In this document: one piece after another, positions 15,309 to 25,770 of the stretch
How the letters are laid out: each line of letters begins with the position of its first letter
How positions within the stretch are numbered: position 1 is the stretch's first letter
Assembly: GCA_963693285.1 (NCBI GenBank)
Contig: OY848917.1
Location: forward strand, 9,610,192-9,674,191
Direction of reading: 5' to 3'
DNA: 64,000 bases
Source: Xestospongia muta
Lineage: Eukaryota; Porifera; Demospongiae; Haplosclerida; Petrosiidae
Notes under the pieces: generated by a model
Databases searched by the model: none
Told to the model about the DNA's origin: nothing
The model's input: the letters and a program-made list of their open reading frames with translations, nothing else
Position numbers and translations under genes: made by a program

Positions 15309-18300
15309 AATATATATACATATATACATATAACACTAAAAAGCTTCTCCTGTAATTATCACCTTGAAAATATTAACTTCACTGACCTTTCAATATCTAC
15401 GTCATCAGAAGATGCATCATATGAAGATGGAACTGGATCATTTTGAGGTCCAAGAACACTAAGTGTGGCTTTAATAAATCCCTAGAAGATACAATAGAAT
15501 AAAGACTAAAGCTCTCTGTCAATCACTAAAGTAATAAAGCACAATGTCAGATACCTTTTCACAAAAAAATGTAGTCTAACAAAAATAACCTATTATTATC
15601 TAGCAACAGCTATTGAGGCTAAACAAAAAGGTCATAACCATGCATATTTAGCAAAACAACATTAAATCATACAAAATAGTGAAGTACATTTTGTACTACA
15701 TTTTTATATATTCTGTACACATTAGAACGATAATATTTATAAAACAGCTAATTAAACATGAAAAAATGATACTATTGAAACACAAAATTTGTTAAAGATA
15801 AACTATGTCAAGTTCTTACCTTAGCTCCAAGAGATGGATCTTCATGGTCAGTCAATAAAAGCCACTTGTGAAAGAAAGTATGGTCAAGATAAAGTAAGTA
15901 TTCATTAAACCATTCGATCAGTAACAGTTACTCTATTAACTTAAGTATTATTGTAATTAATACCACCAAAACTGACTTAGTTAACAACTTACTTGGTTCA
16001 TAATAGATTGTTCCAATGTCAAACTATGAAAAGAGAACAAGTGTCAATTAATTAGTATTTCAATGGAAGATTGTGATGAATATATATTATATATTATTAA
16101 AGGATGTACCATGGCAGATTGACAGAAATGTTGATAACTAAACATTGCGGCACTATAATTGGTAAGAAAATTATCTTGAACCTGACAGTGTACACTTTTG
16201 TAATAAATTGGTCAAGTAACTTATGATCACTTAGGTTGTATTAATGACTACAAAGTATATCTATCAATGGTAAGTATCAACAAACATGTACTGTTTTAAT
16301 TACTATAATAGCTATGGAATTGACAGTTGATACAGTTCATGATTTCACAAAAAGGGCATACATTTGGTTAGGAGGGCTCTCCTATAATAAAGACTATAAT
16401 GACAGACCTCAAAACATTGTCTACCATCATAATAATTCTTATATCTAACTAATGACCTAATCTCATACTTCAGACAATAATTCACTATATGACTTGTCAA
16501 TTAATATATTAATAAGGATTACTAGTGTCTCATTGTGTATTATATGCAACTTAAATATATATTTTAAGATAAACCAATACAGTGATAACTTATGGTATAT
16601 ATGTCATCAAAAAAGGGAATGAAGTCTTCATTCTTTGATAGTCTCAAATAATATCTTTAAATTATTCCATTTTGCAGAATAGTTAATATGATAATGAACA
16701 CAAATAATTGATTCATTCAGTAGATGCTGAGATTCTTAATTATATAGGTGGCAGACTCACAGAAAAAATACCAATGATTGTGTCTCTTAATTTCTTTCCA
16801 GTGTCCATAACTTTAATTTCTAGTTTCTTTTCAAACAGTTCTACTGGACGTTCTTTGAAATTGAAGATCATTGTCTGCAAACAAATAACATAATATGTAA
16901 CATGTTGTATTGTAAATAAAGTCAATTTAGTATTGAAAGTAATTAACTTAATTTTTTGTGTTGACAGTTAGTTTACAAAAGCTATCAACTTGTATGATTT
17001 TATCGCATTAATTAACTAGCAAAAAATTAATTATAGGCTCAAGTATAGCAAAACATTAAGATATAGGTTATGGACTATTTTACTTCATCAAAAACAGGAG
17101 AATTTGTTCCCTTTCTTGATGATGTCTTCTGAAACTCATTTCCACATGAAACTTTCACAAGAGGACTGACATTATTACCCTCCAATTTACGCCCTTCAAT
17201 AATATGGATACGCACCTGTCAAAAAACAGTGCTATGATTATGCAGACATTCCATCTCAAAATAATATTGTATATATACAGTATATAGAAAACGTTTGTTG
17301 ATAAAACTTTGATGAATTGCTTACAAAATAGATTAAATTTTACTGTTTAAAATCAGGGATAAAAATGAATTTAATGATTAAATTTGTCAAATCAGACAAA
17401 TTTCAAACTTAACCCAAAACACTAATTTCTGCTATAGGTGAATGAACCATAAAAGCTATAGCTCAACCAACTTCAATAGTAGTAGGGCTCAGACTCACCT
17501 TTTAAACTTGTTGTTTTATAAGCTATAATTTGTCATTGTGTCTATTTAAAGATTCCTCTACAAGATACCAAAATACACACATGTTCATGTGTGAAATGCT
17601 AACGTCCATTGTGACTATTTCGTTCAAGAGTATTTAGAAATACATATGATCACCCTTTTTAGGAATGCTAATAAATTTGAAATTTTCAGCCCCAACATTA
17701 TTAAAACTAGTTATTCCAATGCTACTGTAGTAACTGCTATGTTTATTTAATACCTGACCAAAGGTTTATTCAGGAAATGTTAGCCTATAAATGTGAATGT
17801 TATTAATATGTCATACTCACTTATTGATATTTATTATATATGAATTACATGTTAATAATATACTATAAATACATCATACCTGGAAATCTGTAGGTTTATC
17901 AGGTAATTGAGGATATCTCACTGGTTTCTTTGCTATACTATCAGAATCTCCACCCACTCCTTGTTCATTAAAGTCATATCCTAAACCACCTCCACTGCCA
18001 GTCTCTCCAGCATCAGCTGCATTAGTATCACCAACACCAGTAGTATTATCCTTTTTCTTATTCTGGGCTACTTGTTCACTTAATGAAGTATGTATCATTG
18101 TTAAATTAATAGTAGCCTAATAAAGTAATGAAGCTATATGAAATAATATAATTATATTTGAACATAATACATCAGACTATAAATGATAGGTTAAGTTTCA
18201 GTGAACACAGTCAGATAATTGAATTGATAATAAAGTTGATATAATATTTAGATAACGTAATACTTATGATATTATGATTATTGCTTAAGTAATGAAATCT

Positions 18301-20057
18301 AATACAATTAGGTTTGAGAGTAAATTTACTCTATCAAACTTTGTGTTCTCAATATTGTTACTTCCTACTGCCAATAATACTCTTTGTGTCACATTAATAT
18401 ATCACAACAATGACTTGCGTTGTCAACAATTAATATATGGATTATTTTTGCACTATATTTATTACCTTTTCTGCTCCTTTGACTCTTACTGCACTCTTTG
18501 ATGGTTTTAATTTCAAGCTCTCTGTTTTATTTTTCTGGGCCCACAGTTGACTAACTGGATAGTCTACATTACCAACAAGTCTAGAGAATCAAAAGAGAAT
18601 TTTTAATTGACTTTATAACTATGTCACAATAAGCATTACATACTTTGGCTTACAACTATGAGAGCAAAATGGAATGCTAGTCTAATATAAATAAAGTATA
18701 TTGAGTTGCAAGAGTACCAAGGATGTCCCTAAATTTGTTCAAATACAAACCTAGAAGCACTAGATGGACATGTATCAAAATACTTCAAAGCTTATTGTGT
18801 ATAGCTCCTAAAATTCACTGCACAAAAATGTAAAAAGAATGGAAAATGAAAGACAAAGGATATCCACAACTAACAAAGTAACATAACAGGGTTATACCCA
18901 AATGTAAATACAGGTCAAAGTTGGTTATATAATTATGTACCTGTTTCTTCCAATGATTTGTTCATCATAAACTTCGATCTTTAGTACATCAGAAAGATTT
19001 AATGGAGCTTGAAGAGTCCATTCAAACTCCTAATATATTTCATGAAAAACAGAGTTAATATAAAACAACATATCATATCATATCAGTCCAAACACTACTC
19101 TTTAAATTTCATTATAATTTAAATGGGTCATAGTAACAAAGTAAGCATATTATTTTATTGAATATTTTACTGCTACAAATTATTATACTACCTCATTGTC
19201 CCAGACAGGATTAATCGTATTATCTTTAACAACGGTCTTCTTTTCAATACCTAAATGATGAAGTGGAGCAAGTACTTACACTAGTTTATGATTATCTTTG
19301 TTTGTATGCAGATGTATTGGTGTGCTATCAATGTCCTTATGACACTGTTATGATAGTTATGTAAACTCATCCAAAGCTTTGATAAAATCAAGATAATTGC
19401 AAGTGCATTCAGCTAAGAAAAGAATGATGTAACAAAAGTCAATGTAGGGTTTCATACAGGGGGTAGCCCTTGGAATTTCCCCCCTTCCAGAATAAACCCT
19501 GCTAGGTACTAGAACAGCCACAGGACCTAAACCATAGATATATTACAGAGTTTATATCAGGCTCCTTGGAGTAGTGTGCAACCTCATGCACTATTATTTT
19601 TATGTGATTGTTGCGCTCTTCTCCCTCCCCTCCTCCTGTATGAAACCCTGTTATGCTATATATCATGGTGTAATTGGTGTGTATACCTTTAAAGTAAGAT
19701 TTCTACTGCATCAATTTAATTCTGAAATTACACTATTCGGATAACAAGTACCATTAATGTTCTTATATCTTTAGGTTATCAACTGGCATGAAGTTTAACA
19801 AAATAAACATTGGAATATCATATATTCCCCATTAAAATATGGCCTTCATGCTGACAGGCTAGCTACAATTCACAAGTATAATTATAATTATTATAATAAT
19901 ATTTAATAAATCATTGTTTTACTTAACAGAACACGTTTATAATTACAATGGTATATACCTCTAAATGTGAGAACAACACATGGATCAATTTGACCGCTAA
20001 TCGTTTCGAAGTTAGGCAGTTCCTTGCAGTTGTCTACTTTGACTTTTTTAGAGACAT
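1..20057 (-). CDS. Ferlin family protein, copy A (multi-exon, 3' end outside window)
   Basis: Ferlins are tail-anchored multi-C2 proteins for calcium-linked membrane fusion and repair. Reading from 20057 downward, spliced exons encode C2A (first exon 19959-20057, then about 19195-19255, 18955-19030, 18470-18590), a linker (17874-18115), C2B (about 16755-17220), FerI (about 15390-16025), C2C (about 12960-15060), FerA/FerB (about 9320-12540), DysF (about 6480-7990), C2D (about 5215-6300), further C2 segments (about 2280-5080) and the start of the last C2 (840-1042). The final C2 and membrane anchor are not in the window. Nearly every exon has a counterpart in copy B. Oddities: a 2-nt insertion after the start codon puts the reading frame out and gives a stop at codon 8; DPC replaces DPY in C2A; parts of the outer DysF are missing. 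It could be a live paralogue with a different start or an early pseudogene. Family assignment is firm; expression is unknown. Confidence 0.9.
4182..4223 (-). other. 42-nt mini-intron or readable exitron in ferlin copy A
   Basis: On the minus strand CTTCAAG is followed by GTAATAATAATG and the segment ends in CCATTAG before CATTAGCAAAAC. Splicing 4223-4182 joins the codons in frame, as in copy B where the equivalent intron is 50 nt and must be removed. In copy A the segment is 42 nt, a multiple of three with no stop, so unspliced RNA would add 14 residues. Confidence 0.65.
6480..7990 (-). other. DysF (dysferlin) domain exons of ferlin copy A, shortened outer half
   Basis: The nested DysF arrangement is recognisable. 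The inner half has [16 protein letters not shown] and [16 protein letters not shown] followed by RRRRWIR; the outer C-terminal half has [14 protein letters not shown] and [11 protein letters not shown]. The outer N-terminal exon (about 7921-7986) reads [18 protein letters not shown] and lacks the PPPHGWDWD stretch present in copy B (21 nt fewer). The preceding exon at about 8570-8636 is also 18 nt shorter than in copy B. Both changes keep the frame. Confidence 0.85.
7606..7645. repeat. AT-rich 40-bp near-perfect palindrome in a ferlin A intron
   Basis: GATATTTCCTGAAGTTATA is followed directly by its near-exact reverse complement, with a central TA run. It is absent from the matching intron of copy B, so it arose after the duplication or was lost from B. 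It may be a small hairpin or the remnant of an inverted-repeat insertion. Confidence 0.6.
15276..15330. repeat. (CA)n/(TA)n microsatellite in a ferlin A intron
   Basis: A run of about 12 CA units is followed by TA/TACA-rich sequence. It is a simple repeat inside an intron, not seen in copy B at the matching place. Confidence 0.9.
19446..19650. mobile_element. MITE-like insertion in ferlin A intron 1
   Basis: The left end AGGGTTTCATACAGG and the right end CCTGTATGAAACCCT are inverted copies about 200 bp apart. The body has G- and C-rich tracts (TTTCCCCCC, CTCCCTCCCC). There is no coding capacity. The matching intron of copy B lacks it. No clear target-site duplication could be assigned. The CAGGG-like end would fit a hAT-type non-autonomous element, but this is tentative. 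Confidence 0.65.
19959..20057 (-). other. First coding exon of ferlin copy A, with start-proximal frameshift
   Basis: On the minus strand ATGTCTCTA is followed by a run of A that is two bases longer than in copy B (six T at 20044-20049 on the plus strand; four at the matching place near 60574). Read from this ATG the frame meets TAG at codon 8, while the C2A residues ([10 protein letters not shown], then IDPCVVLTF) are in another frame. The exon keeps a good donor (GTATAT after 19959). An AG acceptor-like TTTCATAG lies just before AAGATG, so an upstream exon could supply another start, but no in-frame ATG was found directly upstream. Confidence 0.8.
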
Positions 20058-20214
20058 CTTCTATGAAAGTCAAGAGGTAATATACAGGTCCGGGTACTAT
20101 ATAGTACTGTGTGTGTGTTTGGAAATTTTGAAAAGATCAAAGACAGAGACTTTCAAAGTACTTTCTTTGATAATCAAATACATTAGGGTTGCTGAACTAA
20201 TGTTAACGTAATAT

Positions 20215-20630
20215 TTTGTCTGCATAGACATCTTGCATGAAAAATATCCCTATATTGACGGCTAACATTGCATAAACAGAAAAAAAGGTGGCATCAGAGA
20301 ATGTAAACTAAATAAATTACGAAAATGAATTTATCCAGAGGTCAATTAAGATTTTATTGTAGCTTCAACTTACTTTCAACTTAGCGTAGTGTATCTGATA
20401 TACATCTCTACACTAACAGTCTGTAATTATAGTTTTAGGCTGCAGCAGGACACAAGAATTATGTAGCAACAACAATCGACACTAGTATCGTAGTTATTTG
20501 GGGCGAGTTTGAGCCAGTAATCGGGGCGAGGCAACTTTGCTGAGGTTAGCCTTACGTTCTTGAGAGCAAATATCCGACATTCTTGTGGTTTTGCACCAAC
20601 TATGTGGAGTAATTCACTGTGTAAAGCGTT
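20215..20630 (-). promoter_or_regulatory. 5' flank of ferlin copy A with probable non-coding first exon
   Basis: This block resembles the 5' flank of copy B (about 60715-60826 and 61080-61240) and is present a second time at 21886-22740. A conserved GTAAGTTGAAG donor on the minus strand (about 20366) follows a transcribable stretch and would splice to the AG just before AAGATG of the coding exon. This suggests a non-coding exon 1. The stretch also contains a short upstream ATG ORF that ends before the donor. No TATA or other core element is claimed. Confidence 0.45.
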
Positions 20631-20633
20631 TGT

Positions 20634-20930
20634 CAGCTTATCTTTGCACGAGCCTTACCTTTGTTCATTCTTTTTTCTTTGTCTGTACGGCTTAAATCGA
20701 ATTTCTAGTTTTTGCTACTTCTTGTAAAGAAAGTATGGCAAGTGTAATGATTGAACAGTGTCTTTTGTGTCAGATGAATGTCAGTCAGTCAAGGAACAAA
20801 CAAGGTGAAAAGAAAGAAGTGTGAAGGGTTGAAAACAGAAAGAGTTCGCCTTAAGTGTTATTCCAAGTTTTGCTGGGGAAGACTTTACAATTTCTCACTT
20901 ATCCATCATACAGTCCATGCAATTACAGCT

Positions 20931-20984
<54 letters not shown>

Positions 20985-21115
20985 ATATAAGCAATGAAGT
21001 AGATCTCAGTAGACCAGATGGAAAATGAACAAAAAGTATCAAAAGCTAGAAATTTGATTTAGGCAGGACAGACGAAAAAGAATGAACAAAGGTAGGCTCG
21101 TGCAAAGATAAGCTG
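20634..21115. mobile_element. Inverted-repeat element (TIRs of about 40 bp) with internal (TA)n
   Basis: CAGCTTATCTTTGCACGAGC at 20634 is mirrored by GCTCGTGCAAAGATAAGCTG ending at 21115. The similarity continues inward through TTTGTTCATTCTTTTT. The element sits between the two copies of the ferlin 5' flank. Its right part (20868-21115) also belongs to repeat R2, found again at 38109-38326 without the left terminus. No transposase is encoded. Confidence 0.7.
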
Positions 21116-21890
21116 ATTAATGCTTTATCATAATAAATTAGCATGATAAATCACCAAATTTCGAGTAGGTGTTAAACCTCATCCACTTATATAGACCCAC
21201 TTACCGGGCTACCAACTTCCGGTAGTCTTCTGAACTAATGTTATATGCATCTCCTCCAGACTCTTCTTACCCTCAGGGGGGAAAGGCTGGCTACGCGAGA
21301 CTAGGTTAAATGCCACAAACACTTAGTTCATTAATTTTATTGTAAAATGAGACTGAAATGATTATGACAATTTGTGTACTTGTTTCTATTATATTAATAT
21401 AATAGAATTAATACTCTGTAAATACATGTCTCATTCAGTACATATGGCTGTTTATACAGCTATATCTAGTAGCCATAGATTAATGGTGTGTTTCTTATCT
21501 TCCTCTGCTATATACAGAATACAGTATTGTGTACTTGTTGAACTCAACTAATAGTGACATGTATGAATTGATGGCTTTTGATATACTACTTGATCCCCGT
21601 GTTAGCAGATGCAATTTTGGAGCCCTAAGTGAAATTGAATGGGTTACTTGCAGCTGAATCTATTCACTACCTGATCCTGACTGTGTGTCTAACCCCCTTA
21701 ACTTGCACTCTTTCAGGTCAGCTTTAACAGCAGAGTTTTGTTGTAAGTGTATGGTACTTAATTACTACATTAGACAAATTACTATGATCACCTCGAAGAG
21801 TTATATGGAGTACAGCCAGATAAAAATATTGTTAGATGTTTGAAAATCACATGCAATTGTTAAAAGACCAATTAGAAACACAACACATGT
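20868..21890 (+). repeat. Repeat R2, copy 1
   Basis: About 1 kb that matches 38109-39105 in the same orientation over nearly its whole length; its right half also matches 36668-37140 plus 38010-38108. It includes the right terminus of the 20634-21115 element and a segment with an ORF-like stretch (NSTNSDMYELMAF). The ORF is interrupted here by TGA at the place where the other copies have TGG. The family is unidentified. Confidence 0.8.
20932..20991. repeat. (TA)n microsatellite
   Basis: About 24 TA units followed by TAATATAATATAA. A much shorter version is in the related R2 copy near 38172-38190, so the tract expanded or contracted between copies. Confidence 0.95.
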
Positions 21891-22740
21891 ACCTAATATT
21901 TTGCCTCCATAGACAGTCTCTATGTAAAATCATAGGCGGATGAGGCACTTACATTTTGGGGGGGCTCACACCATAACTATGTGATAAATATGCAGACAGG
22001 AATGTACTCATAATGCAAAAACTATGTTTGATATAATCACAATCAGTATTACCAACATTAATTTAAAATGTATCAAAGTATTTCCTTCACTTATCATTTA
22101 CCATAACAAATTCCTTAGCTATTTCAACAAGATCACACCATTAGTTATGCATTTGTGTACATGAAAGACCAGACAATTGTTAAGTCGTTTTTCCGTCATT
22201 GTGGCCTGCAAATACGTCAAAACTTTTGACAGTTTCATCAACACCAATAAGATTAACTTAGATTCTTTTTGTGGGGTAAGTAGCAAGCAATAAAATTTGG
22301 GGGGGGGGGCTGAGCCCCCTCTTTCTAAATATTGGGGGGGCTCTAGCCCCTCCAGCCCCCCCCCCCTTCAGCCTCCTATGAAAATGTTCCTATAATGGCC
22401 ACTAACAGTTACATAAACAGAGAAATACTAAATATGTCCTCAGAGAAATGCAAAATTAAGTAAATTACAAACATCAATTTATTCAGAGGTCAAATAATCT
22501 TTTATATATAGCTTTAACTTACTGTCAGCTTAGCATAGTGTGTCTCATACATATCTCTTCACTAGTAGTCTGCAATTATAGTTTTAGGCTGCATCAAGAA
22601 GAATTACATAGCAACAACAATTGGCAGTAGGATTATATTTAATTGAGGTGACCTTGAGCCAGTAATTGGGGTAAGGCAACTTTGCTGAATAACCGACATT
22701 CTAGTGGTTTTACACCAACTCTGTGGAGTAGGATCGTAGT
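21886..22740 (-). repeat. Second copy of the ferlin A 5' flank, split by a MITE
   Basis: Sequence from 21886-21930 and 22381-22740 is a diverged duplicate of about 20215-20630, including the GTAAGTTAAAG donor-like site (about 22520, minus strand) and the GCAACTTTGCTGA block. It could act as a distant alternative promoter and first exon for ferlin A or be a dead duplicate. Orientation is the same as the first copy. Confidence 0.65.
21931..22380. mobile_element. Non-autonomous element with G/C-tract ends and AAAAT flanks
   Basis: The element starts CATAGGCGGATGAGGC and ends GCCTCCTATG, an imperfect inverted repeat. AAAAT lies directly on both sides (21926-21930 and 22381-22385). The homologous unoccupied place near 20245 has a single AAAAAT, so insertion with target duplication is well supported. 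Long G and C tracts lie near 22300-22370. No ORF. The superfamily is not determined. Confidence 0.75.
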
Positions 22741-24100
22741 TATTTCTGTCGATCCTGGGTGAGTCCCAACGAGCACCAGTAATATTATTCTCAAACAGTT
22801 TACCTGTTATTCTTAAAAACTTTGTTTATTATTGTTTTATTGCGTGTCTGGGAGGAATCAGAATCAACAATGATAGAGTAAACTATTGATGCTCTGACAT
22901 CACGTATATTCGGAAGTTTTCCCTCTTTAGTAGAAAATAGAAGCAGTGAAACTGGTACTTATAAATGTAGGTCATATATAGATAAAACACTAGATGTGGA
23001 GAGTCGTTGTTTCAACTTCGCTCTTAGCCACAACGATCAGAAAACGAAGAATTTCGGACCTGTCTAAGTTCAGATAAAATACTTTATTGTCGTACACTTG
23101 GTTCTTTTCATTGAAGGTGGAACAATACTGTTGGCAACTAATAGTTAACAAATTTCCTACTAAACCTCTAGTCTTGCTTAAAGTCTTTCATGATCTAAAA
23201 GTAGGAGGCGTGACATGTGTATATTCGTCCGTACTTGAGCACAAGTTGGCACGTGCTGACTGCTGAGTGAAAACGTCGAGATAGTTTTGGCTCAGTCGTG
23301 TTTTTAAAGTTCTCTATTTCTAGCTGCAGTACAAAGTCAACACATTTTACAACTATTTAACTACTCCTACCGTTTTTTGGCATCATGTAGAGTCTAAATT
23401 GGATCTTTGCTACGATCACAGACTAGAATTGCAATTATCCTGACATTTTATCACGATTTGTTATGGTAAGTCAATTTGTTTCTTTCTAAGTTACAAATTA
23501 AAATGATCTTCTCGTCAGACAGTGTGTTTTTATGATGGTCATGATTTATTCACCACTGTTATCTGTGTCAATTCAATAGTGAATTCTTTTAGTTTGTAAC
23601 TGTTAATGCTAACTCCTTAAACTGAATGTAGAGTGAATTAATTTTAATGAAGCAATATTGGGTGGTATGTCTGTATGTTTGTAATAATGTGATGAACGAA
23701 CATATGCTCGTTTATTTGAAAACAACAAAAATGCTATTTAATTGAATTGCTATCTGAAGATACTGTAAACGTTGTGGTTATTTCAAAGCATAACAATGTA
23801 AAGTGGGCCGGACTTCATAATGTGATAAATAAAGTGACAGTGATAACATGTTAAACACAAGTTAAGCTATTTGAGATTATTTGTGTGTATAACCAATTTA
23901 TCTGGTCCTATTTAATAATAAATATTTTTCAATGCAGCTATCATCTCAACATCTGCCTTTAGATGACAGAAACTTTCGATCATGCAGTAGCCATAGGCTT
24001 TTCTAATTAATCATACCTGAGTGTCCCTCACAATACAAGCTTTACAAAAAGCACAATTTACTTATGGTATGTTGGGGAGCTTTTTCCTTTTCTGTTTCAT
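22741..24100. other. Stretch with no recognised gene
   Basis: I find no convincing coding exon here. The part at 22740-23470 is less AT-rich than its surroundings. An ATG immediately followed by a GTAAGT-like donor lies at about 23463-23472, which could be the end of a short 5' exon, but nothing downstream continues it. The rest is AT-rich and without visible repeats. Confidence 0.4.
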
Positions 24101-24421
24101 GTTCACCAGATACTTCTATACCTGAAGTAGAAAAATGTCATGCATTGATCTCAAATTTGTCAACTTACCTCAGTCACCACTTTTTCCAATTTTTTAAATG
24201 AATTGCCAAATACAAAGCTTCCTAGAAAAGCAAAGACATCTGCTCTTGTTTTGACAAATGATGAAAATCATAAGATGCTTAAATAAAAAGAGAGAAAGAA
24301 AAAGAAAGCTTTGGAAGAAAAGAAAAGAAAAAAATGTGCCCTAAAAGAAAGAAATAGGAAGACAAAAGAAGCTGAATTTAAGAGGCTTGCAAGAGAAAGA
24401 TCAAGAAGTAATTTCAATTAA
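24100..24421 (+). pseudogene. Degenerate C-terminal tail of a pogo/Tigger-like (DDE_1) transposase
   Basis: One frame reads ELPNTKLPRKAKTSALVLTN then DENHKMLK, a stop, then a lysine-rich coiled stretch (KERKKKKALEEKKRKK). The pattern 'ARVLT..E....L.EKE.KK' followed by a basic tail is typical of the C-terminus of pogo/Tigger-type transposases. An in-frame TAA interrupts it and the catalytic domain is not visible upstream. It is a relic. The assignment rests on pattern memory only. Confidence 0.5.
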
Positions 24422-24564
24422 TATAATGAATACATAATCAATTAATACTCTGTATAAGCAATTATTTACTACAGCCATTTATTTTTAGGTAAACAAAGTA
24501 TATCTCATCCCTCTGTTAGTGACTCTGGAGCCAGCTCTACTACTGGTAAATTAATAAATATTTA

Positions 24565-25483
24565 TTAACCTCGCTGTGCGTGGGCACAAAGCAAGGGTAC
24601 TGTAGTCTGTCAGTGTGTGTGTGTGTGTGTGCTTGTTAACCTCACTGTGCATGGGCGCATAGCGAGGGTACTGTAGTCTGTCAGTGTGTGTGTGTGTGTC
24701 TGTTACCAGGATTGTTTTTTTGAACTGCTATAACTTGGCAACCGAAGTGTTAGCAGCTACCAACGTTTACCAATGAATAGAAAAACATGTGGACTTTACA
24801 ACAGTAGTATCATGAACATCGTCAAGAAAAACAGAAGTTTAAAACTCACAAAAGAATTTTCAGGCTGGAGAGGTCAAGGTGCCGTTTCTCGAAAAGTAAA
24901 AAACTTAACGTGGAGATTTTTTAGTATGTTGTAAACAATCTCAGAGGAATATGGATCAGCAAGACAGAAGGCCGTTGGTCGAAGTAATCATTAGAAACGT
25001 TCTGACAAATGTTTTGTGGACTTGGAGCGAAGTAACGCATTCAGGAAATGTCTCCAAGCACTGAAAATACTGCTACTAATAGATAATATATCGATTTATA
25101 TTTGTACTACGGGACGTTTCCAAAGAACGTTTCATCTTCAAGTTACAATAAATTTTGTATATGAAATATCGATACATTTTAAAGGGTCATGTAAAAACTC
25201 AGAGAAACATTTCATCACGAAATTAGCACTTAATCTTGCTTGGCAATTGAATGATACTATCACTTACTCAGTTACTGCTTCGCAAACATGGCAAAGCTAG
25301 AAATCAAGCAAAAATTAATGAGCATAATATACAGAATGAAAAAAGCTTACCATTTTATAACCACACCTTCTGGAATGTTAATAAATTTTCTTGCAATAAC
25401 AACATCATAGCTGGGCCTAAGCTGGCATAGGATTTATAAATAACTTAGAAACTGCAGCGAGGTTCGGCACTTTAGTGCCTTTC
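24565..25483 (+). repeat. Repeat R1, copy 1 (palindromic ends, GT tract)
   Basis: The repeat begins TTAACCTCGCTGTGCGTGGG with a hairpin-forming terminus (CCTCGCT...AGCGAGG), then a GT tract. The terminus is duplicated at 24565-24633 and 24634-24712. The repeat ends in GAGGTTCGGCACTTTAGTGC, which contains the palindrome GGCACTTTAGTGCC. An inverted copy is at 37141-38009, where its insertion into another repeat fixes both boundaries. A 94-codon frame at 25016-25300 lacks an ATG and changes freely between copies, so it is probably not a gene. The class is unknown. Confidence 0.8.
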
Positions 25484-25486
25484 ATT

Positions 25487-25770
25487 TGTGTGTGTGTCTG
25501 CACTGCTTGTTTTTTTGAACTGTTATAACTTGGCAAGCGAAGTGTTAGCAGCTACCAACGTTTAGCAACGAATAGAAAAACGTGTGGACTTTACAACAGT
25601 AGTATCAAGACATCGTCAAAGAAAACGAAAGCTTAAAACTCGCAAAAGAATTTTCAGGCTGCAGAGGTCAAGTCCCGTTTCTCGAAAAGTAAAAAAAATA
25701 CGGGGAGATTTTTTAGTATGCTGTAGAGAATCTTAGAGGAATACAGATCAGCAAGACAGAAGACCATTGC
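25487..25770 (+). repeat. Repeat R1, truncated copy 2
   Basis: This directly follows copy 1 and matches about 24715-24990 (GAACTGTTATAACTTGGC onward). Similarity stops at about 25770, where hAT transposase sequence begins. The junction lies inside the reading frame of the hAT C-terminus, so the repeat replaced the hAT end or the hAT element broke the repeat. Confidence 0.75.

Noticed and set aside
19948..20211. 87-codon plus-strand frame over the ferlin A start
   Set aside because: It is the antisense shadow of the ferlin first coding exon.
20778..20990. 70-codon frame ending in repeated YI
   Set aside because: The tail is a TA microsatellite read as codons; it lies in an inverted-repeat element.
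25016..25300. 94-codon frame conserved in two R1 copies
   Set aside because: It starts at GTG with no ATG, nearly all differences between copies are replacements, and it matches no domain I recognise; explained by repeat similarity.
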